The notes: a model not told the origin generated them from the letters alone. Positions 38,801 through 53,800 are shown, counted from the stretch's first letter. The stretch is 64,000 nucleotides of DNA from Sipunculus nudus (GCA_026874595.1 CM049309.1:242501-306500), one strand, 5' to 3'. Numbers and translations are program-made.

Positions 38801-41800
38801 TCTCAGTTGTCTGTAATAGAGAGGTTCCTGGGAGATAACTGACCTTCATGTCTACTTTTACAAGACTGTCTCATTTGTCTGTAATAGAGAGGTCCCTGAA
38901 AGATTACTGACCTTCATGTCTACTTTTACAAGACTGTCTCAGTTGTCTGTAATAGAGAGGTTCCTGGGAGATTACTGACCTTCATGTCTACTTTTACAAG
39001 ACTGTCTCAGTTGTCTGTAATAGAGAGGTTCCTGGGAGATAACTGACCTTCATATCTACTTTTACAAGACTGTCTCAGTTGTCTGTAATAGAGAGGTTCC
39101 TGGGAGATAACTGACCTTCATATCTACTTTTTCAAGACTGTCACAGTTGTCTGTAATAGAGAGGTTCCTGAGAGATAACTGACCTTCATATCTACTTTTA
39201 CAAGACTATCTCAGTTGTCTGTAATAGAGAGGTTCCTGGGAGATAACTGACCTTCATATCTACTTTTTCAAGACTGTCACAGTTGTCTGTAATAGAGAGG
39301 TTCCTGGGAGATAACTGACCTTCATATCTACTTTTTCAAGACTGTCACAGTTGTCTGTAATAGAGAGGTTCCTGAGAGATAACTGACCTTCATGTCTACT
39401 TTTACAAGACTATCTCAGTTGTCTGTAATAGAGAGGTTCCTGAGAGATAACTGACCTTCATATCTACTTTTACAAGACTGTCTCAGTTGTCTGTAATAGA
39501 GAGGTTCCTGGGAGATAACTGACCTTCATATCTACTTTTTCAAGACTGTCACAGTTGTCTGTAATAGAGAGGTTCCTGAGAGATAACTGACCTTCATGTC
39601 TACTTTTACAAGACTGTCTCAGTTGTCTGTAATAGAGAGGTTCCTGGGAGATAACTGACCTTCATGTCTACTTTTACAAGACTATCTCAGTTGTCTGTAA
39701 TAGAGAGGTTCCTGGGAGATAACTGACCTTCATATCTACTTTTTCAAGACTGTCACAGTTGTCTGTAATAGAGAGGTTCCTGAAAGATTACTGACCTTCA
39801 TGTCTACTTTTACAAGACTGTCTCAGTTGTCTGTAATAGAGAGGTTCCTGGGAGATAACTGACCTTCATGTCTACTTTTACAAGACTGTCTCATTTGTCT
39901 GTAATAGAGAGGTTCCTGAGAGATTACTGACCTTCATGTCTACTTTTACAAGACTGTCTCAGTTGTCTGTAATAGAGAGGTTCCTGGGAGATTACTGACC
40001 TTCATGTCTACTTTTACAAGACTGTCTCAGTTGTCTGTAATAGAGAGGTTCCTGGGAGATAACTGACCTTCATATCTACTTTTACAAGACTGTCTCAGTT
40101 GTCTGTAATAGAGAGGTTCCTGGGAGATAACTGACCTTCATATCTACTTTTTCAAGACTGTCACAGTTGTCTGTAATAGAGAGGTTCCTGAGAGATAACT
40201 GACCTTCATATCTACTTTTACAAGACTGTCTCAGTTGTCTGTAATAGAGAGGTTCCTGGGAGATAACTGACCTTCATGTCTACTTTTACAAGACTGTCTC
40301 AGTTGTCTGTAATAGAGAGGTTCCTGGGAGATAACTGACCTTCATGTCTACTTTTACAAGACTGTCTCAGTTGTCTGTAATAGAGAGGTTCCTGGGAGAT
40401 AACTGACCTTCATATCTACTTTTTCAAGACTGTCACAGTTGTCTGTAATAGAGAGGTTCCTGGGAGATAACTGACCTTCATATCTACTTTTTCAAGACTG
40501 TCACAGTTGTCTGTAATAGAGAGGTTCCTGGGAGATAACTGACCTTCATGTCTACTTTTACAAGACTGTCTCAGTTGTCTGTAATAGAGAGGTTCCTGGG
40601 AGATAACTGACCTTCATATCTACTTTTACAAGACTGTCTCAGTTGTCTGTAATAGAGAGGTTCCTGAGAGATAACTGACCTTCATGTCTACTTTTACAAG
40701 ACTGACTCAGTTGTCTGTAATAGAGAGGTTCCTGGGAGATAACTGACCTTCATGTCTACTTTTACAAGACTGTCTCAGTTGTCTGTAATAGAGAGGTTCC
40801 TGAGAGATTACTGACCTTCATGTCTACTTTTACAAGACTGACTCATTTGTCTGTAATAGAGAGGTTCCTGGGAGATAACTGACCTTCATGTCTACTTTTA
40901 CAAGACTGTCTCATTTGTCTGTAATAGAGAGGTCCCTGAGAGATTACTGACCTTCATATCTACTTTTACAGGACTGTCTCAGTTGTCTGTAATAGGGAGG
41001 TTCCTGGGAGATTACTGACCTTCATATCTACTTTTACAAGACTGTCTCAGTTGTCTGTAATAGAGAGGTTCCTGAGAGATAACTGACCTTCATGTCTACT
41101 TTTACAGGACTGTCTCAGTTGTCTGTAATAGGGAGGTTCCTGGGAGATTACTGACCTTCATATCTACTTTTACAAGACTGTCTCAGTTGTCTGTAATAGA
41201 GAGGTTCCTGAGAGATAACTGACCTTCATATCTACTTTTACAAGACTGTCTCAGTTGTCTGTAATAGAGAGGTTCCTGAGAGATAACTGACCTTCATGTC
41301 TACTTTTACAAGACTGTCTCAGTTGTCTGTAATAGAGAGGTTCCTGGGAGATAACTGACCTTCATGTCTACTTTTACAAGACTGTCTCAGTTGTCTGTAA
41401 TAGAGAGGTTCCTGGGAGATAACTGACCTTCATGTCTACTTTTACAAGACTGTCTCATTTGTCTGTAATAGGGAGGTTCCTGGGAGATTACTGACCTTCA
41501 TATCTACTTTTACAGGACTGTCTCAGTTGTCTGTAATAGAGAGGTCCCTGAGAGATTACTGACCTTCATATATACTTTTACAGGACTGTCTCAGTTGTCT
41601 GTAATAGAGAGGTCCCTGAGAGATTACTGACCTTCATATCTACTTTAACAAGACTGTCTCATTTGTCTGTAATAGAGAGGTCCCTGAGAGATTACTGACC
41701 TTCATATCTACTTTAACAAGACTGTCTCATTTGTCTGTAATAGGGAGGTTCCTTTGAGATTACTGACCTTCATATCTACTTTTACAAGACTGTCTCAGTT

Positions 41801-44800
41801 GTCTGTAATAGAGAGGTTCCTGGGAGATAACTGACCTTCATGTCTACTTTTACAAGACTGTCTCAGTTGTCTGTAATAGAGAGGTTCCTGGGAGATAACT
41901 GACCTTCATGTCTACTTTTACAAGACTGTCTCAGTTGTCTGTAATAGAGAGGTTCCTGGGAGATAACTGACCTTCATGTCTACTTTTACAAGACTGTCTC
42001 ATTTGTCTGTAATAGGGAGGTTCCTGGGAGATTACTGACCTTCATATCTACTTTTACAGGACTGTCTCAGTTGTCTGTAATAGAGAGGTCCCTGAGAGAT
42101 TACTGACCTTCATATATACTTTTACAGGACTGTCTCAGTTGTCTGTAATAGAGAGGTCCCTGAGAGATTACTGACCTTCATATCTACTTTAACAAGACTG
42201 TCTCATTTGTCTGTAATAGAGAGGTCCCTGAGAGATTACTGACCTTCATATCTACTTTAACAAGACTGTCTCATTTGTCTGTAATAGGGAGGTTCCTTTG
42301 AGATTACTGACCTTCATATCTACTTTTACAGGACTGTCTCAGTTGTCTGTAATAGAGAGGGTTTCTGCATTTGAGAGATTACTAACCTTCATATCTACTT
42401 TAACAGGACTGTCTCAGTTGTTGTAATTGCAAGGTACCCATCAGGAGAGTTCCTCTGCAAGTATATTTATTTGTTGACAGTTTGAGACAGGCTTTATCCC
42501 TGCCAGACCAGCTGCAGCCCTCCAGAATCCTCCAGGAGAAGCTGTCTGTGATCTTCCAGAGAGGACTGACAGTGGAGATCAAAGACAAGGAGCCACGGTC
42601 ACCTAATGAGTACAGGAGGGCAAACTCTACAGGTATCTGCAGGTGGTCACTTGTGTAGGAGGTATTTAAGTGTGAACATAACATGATATGATATACCAAG
42701 ACAGATCCAACAGAGGGAAAAAGGGTTAAAAATATTACAATTTCCTGTAATTTACAACTATTCATCATCGTTTAAGGCATTTGTATTTGACCATAAAAAA
42801 AATCTGATTTGATAGGGGGCTCTAAGTATTTTTAAATCCACATTTAAATCCACTAATAAATGTTAAGTATTTACTGTGGACATTTGCTTAGTTTCATAGC
42901 ATAATACTTAAATTCATTGTTATGGTCTTTTTTTTACTTTTTTTTTGTTATGTTTGGAAACAATTTATTCTCATTTTCACATTGTACACTACATGTTGCT
43001 GAGGAAAAAACAGCAAGATAAACTGACAAGCTCAAATGAAAAGTTTTGTAAACATGACATCAGCATGTTTATAGATTCTATATTCATTTTGAATCATGCT
43101 GATTTACTCTATAAATGAAATATTTTTATATTTTCTACAGCCTCTGCTGCCATGGATGACGACTTAGAGCACCTGACAAAGACATTACAAGACTTGCTAC
43201 TAGGGGGCACCATGGGTGGTGTGGATGTGGTACCCTTTATCATGCGACACCTGAGTGAACAACTCAAGTCACTCTGCAAGAAGTTTCCACCATTTGTCCC
43301 AGAAGGCTTCTACCTCCCTGCACCTCCAGTGTACTGCCCTCAACCACCAATCACTAAGGAGGTATGGGACCTTTTAAAAATGGTATTGGGATAATTGTGT
43401 TTATAGCTCAGTTGACCTCAGTTTTTTGTGTACCAACCTTCCATGCTGCCAACCTTCCAACTAGGGCACAAATTGTAATCATTAGTCCTAGAAAATTACA
43501 CACAGACAAGTGTGGGTAACAACTCTTGGGACACTCAACATATATTTGGGTAAAATCTATGATTATTTGAGCATGAGGATAAGTATGTTAACTGTCTGTG
43601 CTGCATGTGTCATAATCAGATTTTGTATGCATTAGCTCAGATGTTCAGGTCAAAATTTCGCAGTCTTGAGCATTTTGACCCATGGGTCACATGGTTATAA
43701 TAATTTCAGCTTCATGTTTTTTATTTTGTTCTTTTGTAAATTGCCTTTATATTGGTGTTTTATTGATGTCACATATTACTTGTACTTATATAACTTAAAG
43801 CCTAACCAGTAACAACATTGATATGTATAGAAATACAGAATGTAATATGTGTGAACTACATACAAGACACTGGAAGAAAATGGCTAGTAACAGTAGTGAA
43901 CTGTACACATGTAACCTTAAGAAAAATAAATTGTATGAAAAATAGTGAGGCCAGCATAAAACAAATCTAATTAGGAGTATTTAGGAGTATGTATCTCTAA
44001 AATGGTTTGCCCACCAGAGGGCACCACTTGTTTCACGTCATGATGTTATGGTTCATCATATCCTGAACATGATGCATGACATCACAGAAAATAATGACCC
44101 ACCAAGCAAACTGCTCCTTGATAAAACTGTTTGGCCCATTGTTTCATGGCCTAGTGTGGTAAATTACCCCCCCCCCCCCCAAACAAACTGCTTGATTAAA
44201 CTGTAGGCCTATTGTTACATGGCCTTGTGTGGTAAATGACCCACCAAACAAAATGCTTGATGAAACTGTATGACCCCTTGTTTCATGGCCTTGTGTGGTG
44301 AATGACCCACCAAACAAACTGCTTGATGAAACTGTATGACCCATTGTTTCATGGCCTTGTGTGGTAAATAACCCCCCCCCCCCCCCAACAAACTGCTTGA
44401 TAAAACTGTATGACCCATTGTTTCATGGCCTTGTGTGGTAAATGACCCACCAAACAAACGGCTTGATGAAACTGTATGAACCATTGTTTCATGGCCTTGT
44501 GTGGTAAATGACCCACCAAACAAACTGCTTGATGAAACTGTATGACCCATTGTTTCATGGCCTTGTGAGGTAAATGACCCACCAAACAAACTGCTTGATG
44601 AAAATGTATGACCCATTGTTTCATGGCCTATTATGGTTAATGACCCACCAAACAAACTGCTTGATGAAACTGTATGACCCATTGATTCATGGCCTGGTGT
44701 GGTAAATGACCCACCAAACAAACTGCTTGATGAAACTGTTTGGCCCATTGTTTCATGGCCTTGTGTGGTAAATGACCCACCAAACAAACTGCTTGATGAA

Positions 44801-47800
44801 ACTGTTTGGCCCAGTGTTTCATAGCCTAGTGTGGTAAATGATCCACTAAGCAAACTGCTTCTTGATAAAACTGCTCCTTGATAAAGCTATTGTTTCCTGG
44901 CCTAGTGTGGTAAATGACCCCCCAAACAAACTGCTTGATGAAACTGTAGGCCCATTGTTTCATGGCCTTGTGTGGTAAATGACCCACCAAACAAACTGCT
45001 TGATGAAACTGTATGACCCACCAAACAAACTGCTTGATGAAACTGTATGACCCATTGTTTCATGGCCTAGTATGGTTAATGACCCACCAAACAAACTGCT
45101 TGATGAAACTGTATGACCCATTGTTTCATGGCCTTGTGTGGTAAATGACCCACCAAACAAACTGCTTGATGAAACTGTATGACCCATTGTTTCATGGCCT
45201 TCTGAGGTAAATGACCCACCAAGCAAACTGCTTGATAAAACTGTATGACCCATTGTTTCATGGCCTTGTGTGGTAAATGACCCACCAAACAAACTGCTTG
45301 ATGAAACTGTATGACCCACCAAAAAACTGCTTGATAAAACTGTATGACCCATTGTTTCATGGCCTAGTATGGTTAATGACCCACCAAACAAACTGCTTGA
45401 TAAAACTGTATGACCCATTGTTTCATGGCCTTGTGTGGTAAATGACCCACCAAACAAACTGCTTGATGAAACTGTATGGCCCATTGTTTCATGGCCTTGT
45501 GAGGTAAATGACCCACCAAACAAACTGCTTGATAAAACTGTATGACCCATTGTTTCATGGCCTTGAGTGGTAAATGACCCCCCCCCCCAACAAACTGCTT
45601 GATAAAACTGTATGACCCATTGTTTCATGGCCTTGTGTGGTAAATGACCCACCAAACAAACTGCTTGATGAAACTGTATGACCCATTGTTTCATGGCCTT
45701 GTGTGGTAAATGACCCACCAAACAAACTGCTTGATGAAACTGTTTGACCCATTGTTTCATGGCCTTGTGTGGTAAATGACCCACCAAACAAACTGCTTGA
45801 TAAAACTGTATGACCCATTGTTTCATGGCCTTGAGTGGTAAATGACCCCCCCCCCCCCCAAACAAACTGCTTGATAAAACTGTATGACCCATTGTTTCAT
45901 GGCCTTGTGTGGTAAATGACCCACCAAACAAACTGCTTGATAAAACTGTATGACCCATTGTTTCATGGCCTTGTGTGGTAAATGACCCACCAAACAAACT
46001 GCTTGATGAAACTGTATGACCCATTGTTTCATGGCCTTGTGTGGTAAATGACCCACCAAACAAACTGCTTGATGAAACTGTATGACCCATTGTTTCATGG
46101 CCTTGTGTGGTAAATGACCCACCAAAAAAAATGCTTGATGAAACTGTATGACCCATTGTTTCATGGCCTTGTGTGGTAAATGACCCACCAAACAAACTGC
46201 TTGATGAAACTGTTTGACCCATTGTTTCATGGCCTTGTGTGGTAAATGACCCACCAAACAAACTGCTTGATAAAACTGTATGACCCATTGTTTCATGGCC
46301 TTGAGTGGTAAATGACCCACCAAACAAACTGCTTGATAAAACTGTATGACCCATTGTTTCATGGCCTTGTGTGGTAAATGACCCACCAAACAAACTGCTT
46401 GATAAAACTGTATGACCCATTGTTTCATGGCCTTGTGAGGTAAATGACCCACCAAACAAACTGCTTGATAAAACTGTATGACCCATTGTTTCATGGCCTT
46501 GTGTGGTAAATGACCCACCAAACAAACTGCTTGATAAAACTGTATGACCCATTGTTTCATGGCCTTGTGTGGTAAATGACCCACCCAACAAACTGCTTAA
46601 TAAAAAAACTGTTTGGCCCATTGTTTCATGGCCTTGTGTGGTAAATGACCCACCAAAAAAATGCTTGATGAAACTGTATGACCCATTGTTTCATGGCCTT
46701 GTGTGGTAAATGACCCACCAAACAAACTGCTTGATGAAACTGTTTGACCCATTGTTTCATGGCCTTGTGTGGTAAATGACCCAACAAACAAAATGCTTGA
46801 TGAAACTGTATGGCCTATTGTTTCATGGCCTAGTGTGGTAAATAAACCACCAAGAAAACAACTCCTTGATAAAACTGTATGGCTCATTGTTTCATGGCCG
46901 CCACAAAGTGGCCTGGGCATATAGTTTTACCCATGTCCATCATTCCGTCCTTCTGTCATCAAACAGTTGTACAGACTTTTTAGCCCTCAGCCCTTAGGCT
47001 GATGGGCTATTGTCGTCACCCAATCTGTCCGTCCGTCCGTCCGTCCGGCGTCCGTTAACTTTTACCTTGTGAGCGGGATATCTTGAAAAGGATTCACCGT
47101 CAGAATTTTATTTCCTCCGTAAAGATGTATATCGACAAAATCTCGGTCAAGTTCAAAGATGGGTGACCTTGACCTATTTTTCTACATTTTAGAGCTGATT
47201 ATAGAAAAACACTTAGATGCTTATTACTCAGGAACCATTTGGTGGATTTTCACAAAACTTACTATGGTTATTGGGACTGATAGTCTGTACCTGCTATACA
47301 AGTTTGGTGGCGCCACCTACAATTTCTGATTTTTAATGAATTTTTATCGGATTTTTCAGCTTTGGGCTTGTGAGCGGGATATCTCGAAAAGGATTCACCA
47401 TAAGAATTTTATTTTTTCGGAAAAGATGTATATTGACAAAATCTCGGTCAAGTTCGAAGATGGGTGACCTTGACCTATTTTTTTTTACGTTTTAGAGCTG
47501 ATTATAGAAAAAACACTTAGATGCTTATTACTCAGGAACCATTTGGTGGATTTTCACAAAACTTACTATGGTTATTTGGACTGATAGTCTGTACCTGCTG
47601 TACAAGTTTGGTGGTGCCACCTACAATTTCTGATTTTTATGAATTTTTATCGGATTTTTCAACTTTGGGCTTGTGAGCGGGATATCTCGATAAGGATTCA
47701 CCGTAAGAATTTTATTTTTTCGGAGAAGATGTATATTGACAAAATCTCGGTCAAGTTCGAAGATGGGTGACCTTGACCTATTTTTCTACGTTTTAGAGCT

Positions 47801-50800
47801 GATTATAGAAAAAACATTTAGAAGCTTATTTCTCAGGAACCATTGGATGGATTTTCACAATACTTACTATGATCATAGGGACTGGTAGTCTGTAACTGCT
47901 GCACAAGTTTGGGGGCGCCACATGCAATTTCTGATTTTTTATTGAATTTTTCTTGGATTTTTCAACTTTGGCCTTATGAGCCGGATATCTCTAAAAGGAT
48001 TCACAATAGGAATTTTATTTCTTTGGTGAAGATGTATATCGACAAAAATCTCGTTCATGTTCGAATATGGGTGACCTTGACCTACTTTTCAAGGTCACAG
48101 AGCTTATAATAGAATAAAACTTAGAAGCTTATTTTTCAGGAAGCATTTGGTGGATTGTTATGAATCATGGTACATACCTCTCCATTTTAAATTTATAACT
48201 GAGATATGTACAGATATCAACCATGTGAGAACAGATATTTAGTACTTGTTACTGTTACCACCTCTAAACACTGTTCTTTTGGCTGAGGGCTTTTGTCAGC
48301 TTTTGCTGATATTCTAGTTTTCGCAATGCCTGCAGATATTGGCCTGATTTTTTGTGTAGGCAGATAATGACCAGTTACAGATCGAGTTCGCGTTTCATCC
48401 CAGTTGACCTACTTTTTACCATTTTACGGCTACTAAACTCAGAAAATTTCATGAAAAATAGAAATTTTTATGACAAATACACATGTAAGGACTTTTTTTT
48501 TGCAATGCCTGCAGATATTGGCCTTATTTGTGGTGTGCAGGCATATATAGACCAGTTACAGATTGAGTTCGCGTTTCGTCCCGGTTGACCTACTTTTGCC
48601 TGATTACGGTGCTCTAACATAGAAAATTCCATAAAAAAGTGCACATGTATGGACTTTTTTTCACAGTGCCTGCAGATACGGGCCTGATTTTTGGTGTGTA
48701 GGCAAATAATGACCAGTTACAGATCGAGTTTGCGTTTCGTCCCAGTTGACCTACTTTTGACCATTTTACGGCTCCTAAACATAGAAAATTTCATGAAAAA
48801 TAGAAATTTTCATAACAAATGCATATGTATGGACTTTTTTTCCTCAATGCCTGCAGATACCACCCTGATTTTTTATGTGTGGGCAGATAATGACAGTTAC
48901 AGATCGAGTTTGTGTTTCGTCCAGGTTGACCTACTTTTGATTGTTTTACGGCTCCTAAACATAGACAATTTCATGAAAGACAAATTTTTATGGAAAATGC
49001 ACATGTATGGACTTTTTTCACAGTGCCTGCAGATACTGGCCTGATTTTTGGTGTGTTGCTTGATAATGACCCGTTACAGATTGAGTTTGCATTTTGCCCT
49101 TGTAGTCCTAGTTTTGACCATGCGACACTTCCTGAACTTAAAAAATTTTTTCAAAATTTAACAAATGTTTCTAATTTGCCCCAGGCGGGGGTATTTGTGT
49201 CGTTCTGACACATCTAGTTTAGATGTGAAATGACAAATAACAAAAGCAGGCTTTTTGTTTGAGAAGATGAATTTTTAGACTAGATTTTGAAGTTGTCATG
49301 TAGATTTAACTTTAAAGGTCTATTCACATATTAGTTTCCAGGTGTTAATTCCAGCTGGAAGTGATTAGTCCAATTGAAAATTCACCTTTATTTAACCAAT
49401 CACTCCAGAAAAAAAAAATTGTTCAAATTGATTTTTTTTGGCCAGTTGTATTCACATTATGATTTAATTGATCAATTTGTTGATGCTACATATACACCAT
49501 ATATGTATTCTCTCTATATGCCATTTAGCTCAACCTGCAACTCATCACTCATGTAGTGGCAGTTGTTAGTGATAGGTAGGAAATCTCAACAAACCCCTCC
49601 CCCCTCCCCCCCCCCCTTTGTATGGGTTCATAGACTGATAAAAAGCTCATTATTGTCAAAGAAAGGCATGTGTGACTTGTTCTATCAGTATCTGTGGCTC
49701 AAACCTCTTTATAAAATTATTGGACTTGTCAGGTTTTCTCAGGATACTGGAAACAAAGACCTTTTTAAGGCCTGATGCACCATCTCTACATTGTTATAGG
49801 ATTAATAAGTCAAACCAAATTTAAACTTTTAAATTATAATATGCAACAACAACAAAATTTACAAAGTTTAGTGGAACAGTTGCTTTGACAGAGTACTATT
49901 GCATCAAACTATTCTTTTTCTATGAAACCAGAACAAGATCATAATTTACTACCTTAATATTGTACATTTGTGATGGCATGATGTAGCCCTAGTCTACACT
50001 TTCTTACCTCAGTCTGTTTCTGTTATTTATATTATTCAGCTTTTGTGACTTTGCTTCCAGGAAAGCTTTAGTTTCACTGAGTATGAAGAAAAGGTAGCAG
50101 TGTTTTGTTGTGTCTGTGTTTCAGTGTTTTGCACAAAGCTGGTAGTTTGCAGTGATTTTCAAATGCAGAAAAGTTTCTGTTTTTAGTATCTTCACCATTG
50201 TCAAATATGGTAGTCTTAAACAACATGACATGTTTCATGAAATGTGTCAGTTTCAAAATTTGCACATATGTGGATCTGCACAGCAGTCTGTGTTTTGATT
50301 GTTTTCTTTTTTAGCTCACAATTATTTTAATGTGCTCACTAAAATAATAAAAATTACAGTGACTTCTGTTAGTCAATACAAATTGTTACGATTCTTGCAA
50401 TGCAAATTAACCATTTGTGCCAATCATCATTAAGAATTAATCATGTTTCTTTTTAGTGCTTTTCAAGACTTCTTTTTATCTTGATATTCAGATTTATTTA
50501 TTTACTTGATTATCCACAACAGCTCTGAGGTGAATTCAAATTTATCAATTCCAATTAAATTCCCATTCAAGATCTTTTATGAAACTATCAGTTCCAATTC
50601 AATTCAAAATTCAATTCATATTCAGTTTGCAATTAAAAAAAAATTGCAAACCTCAGGTCTGATTTCAATTAAATGTCTCTGAAATTGTTTAAATTATGTA
50701 AGTAGATACTGTCCAGTCCCAATTTCCCCCTAGAATTAGAAAGCAAGCAACAACCTGATATTTTGCATGTTCATAGATCATGGATAGCTCTTGTAGAAAA

Positions 50801-53800
50801 CCTTCGGTGATGCCACCTGCAATAATTTTTACGTGCCATCAGCCTGGGCCTCTGTTTGAGTGAAAATCCATATCACATTCTAATCCATCTTAGTTATCAG
50901 TATCCACTGTGATCAGGATGAAACAGTCACTTGTTGATTGCCAGTATCCTAGTTTTAAACTAGTCATTGCAAATTATTCAATGCAAATCGGTAAAATGTG
51001 GGTTTAATAATCACAAGAAATTATTAAACAATGTGAAAGTAAGGGATTTCATGAGTAAAGACCTAAGTTTTCTCTGAACCTTCTGCAAACAATATAGCAG
51101 TGTATCTGCTCATTGCACTTGCTTAACCAAGTGTGGCAAAACCTCTGTGTAATTGAGAAGAGGTGTGAGACCTTTTAGTTGTTTAGTTTTCTGATAACAC
51201 TATATAAGGCTTGGGTAAACCTCTGTGTAATTGAGAAGAGGTGTGAGACCTTTTAGTTGTTTAGTTGTCTGATAACACTACATAAGGCTTGGGTAAACCT
51301 CTGTGTAATTGAGAAGAGGTGTGAGACCTTTTAGTTGTTTAGTTGTCTGATAACACTACATAAGGCTTGGGTTGAGTTCACATTTGTGTACTTGGTACTT
51401 GTACAAGTTTAAAACTGTAGTTTTTTACCGGAATTGTGCAATTTAACGGACCCATCTTACATGGTCTCACAAAAAAGTGTAACCACATTTCAATGAAAAA
51501 ATTATTGCATGTTAAAGTTGACAATCTAGCGAATCTAATGAAAAAAAAGAGTAGCTTGCTGAAAATACACAAAATGATGTTGTGTCAAAAGATGTTCTCA
51601 GCCGACGTCATGAATCCTCAGTACTGTACATACTTAACATGTTAAACAAAAAGATGATGTAAAACAAAAATTACAGTCAGTATATCTTTCCATGCATAGA
51701 TAGAGACAATTTTACCTCTAAATATCCATATTTCCCAAGATTTTATACAAGTTTACGACATATTGCCGCCAAAACGTAAACAACTGCCTGCGAGTGTATT
51801 CAGCTGATCACATTCACTCTTGCTCTATTCAGCTTTAACTCTATGTAAGTTTTATATGTCAAATAAATATAAATTGTGTAATTGTCATGGAGAAAAAAAA
51901 GAATAGCCACAAGGATAACAAAATTATCACAAAACTTTAATATGAAAACAAATAAAAAAAACACAAAATTCAAATGATACACAAAATGAGATCTCAGACA
52001 TACTCTTGAGGTATATAGGCCTTCAGATTCTGCTCATAGCACCAGTTAAGTCCAGTTTATGGAAAAATGAGCTTAAAGCAACAGTAAAGTCAAGTTTATA
52101 AAATTATGTGACCGATTCACACACATCCTGGATAGCCTGCGTGAGCCTCTCACTGCCCTCATGACACTGCCGACTCTATGGCATCTCCTGGAATTCCACT
52201 GCTGTGGCATACCAGTCTACATTCAGTTCAGCTCTGAGTGTAATGCATAAAATATTTTCATTGATACATGTTATTCCCGGTCTCCTAGCAACTAGAGCCA
52301 TATTCACTGAAGCATAACACTTCGCGGGCTTACAGGTAGTTGACTGACTAAACATACCCTGTTCACCACAGTTCAGGCCGAATGTATTCTATTCACTGCA
52401 GTTAGGATCATTTTCTTCTAAAATAACACTTTTCATGAATCATATGTATGAACTTTTGTTTTTTAAATTGGACAAGTTGTGTTACTTTTTTCATAAACAC
52501 ATCAGCATGCTTTATTTTTTTTATTTTATTTATATATTTAATCACATCAAGTGACCACTTTTAAATTTACACTTACTGGTAAATTATGATATCCCTTTTT
52601 TTATATTTAAATCTGACACAAACCCAGTGACCAGTGATTTTGTATTACTATAAATATTGAAAAAATAAGGTGTGACCACTTTTTATTTGAACAATCATTT
52701 ATGTTTGTATTATATAAATAATATTATAGAATGTGGTTATATAGTAATAAAATGGTCACTTGGTTTGAAAAAAAAATTAGGATTAAATATATGGAAAAAA
52801 TTAGGGATATTATGATGTAAGAATATATTTTAATAACTAATAAATGTGGTCACACCATATATCAGTATTAATAAATGAGATCACAACTTAATAATGTCAT
52901 TAATTATAACTTATTAATGTTGTCACACTTTTTATTATAATCTTATTAAAAATAAGGATAGTATTATTTTAGTATGATAAATGTTTTAACATCATGTGGA
53001 TGAGCGTGTTTCTCTGGTGTCTTTCTTGATTTTAAGTGTTATATATTAGGAGATAACATGTCACGTGGCACTTAACATTTGTTTATGTTCTGGCGGCAGG
53101 ACATTGTCACCTGGAATGTTCATTAAGTGAAATGGGGATAAATAGAGGTAGAATAGTATATTCATATATGCATAATATTATATGTTGACTTTAATTTTTA
53201 TCAGACATCATCTTTTTGTTTAACATGGTATATATGTATATTACTATAGATTCATGACATTGGCTCAGAACTTCTTTGACACAACGTAATTTTGGGTAAT
53301 TTCAGCAAACTACCCTTTTTCGACAGTTGTAGCAAAATATATATAGAAGTAACATACAAAAATATTATATCGTGAGATGCATTGGATCATCAACTTTATC
53401 ATGCTATAAACTTTTTAGTGAAATGTGGTCACACTTGTTTGTGTGAGAGAGAAATATGGGTCCATTACTTTGCATGATTACCGTTTTTGCTTTGTACGTG
53501 TACTTGTCATACATGTACTTGGAAAATAATCATGTACTTTTCAAATAATGGTCAAGTCTGTTATCATACTTGATGTTTATTCCATTACAAAAAGTTCACA
53601 TTAGGCCTGCAGGCCTTGTTGTATCACAGGTGTGGTTTTGGATGCACATTTTAAAAATTTTTGTAGCTGTTACAAGCATGGATAGTTAACATCATTATGT
53701 AAATGTGAAGGTTAAAGTTAAAAAAGTGTACTTCGTTCTTGGGGGTTGAGTCAGAATTTGCTGACAAAATTAGGGCCAATGTTTCTTTAAGAAGTACGGG

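Noticed and set aside
36440-42417. CRISPR-like array
   Set aside because: Units are contiguous 68-mers with no unique spacers, and the DNA is eukaryotic with spliced exons on both sides.
44960-46621. Minus-strand 553-codon open frame as a repetitive protein gene
   Set aside because: It is the complement of a 66-bp tandem array (66 is a multiple of three). A second minus frame is also open over most of it, C-runs shift the frame, and it lies within a CPLANE1 intron without start or splice context.
48352-49208. Several open frames of 70-117 codons with repeating KFHEK-like phrases
   Set aside because: They are readings through family A tandem units. The same phrases occur at 10402, 15415, 22774 and 63453 in different frames and strands.
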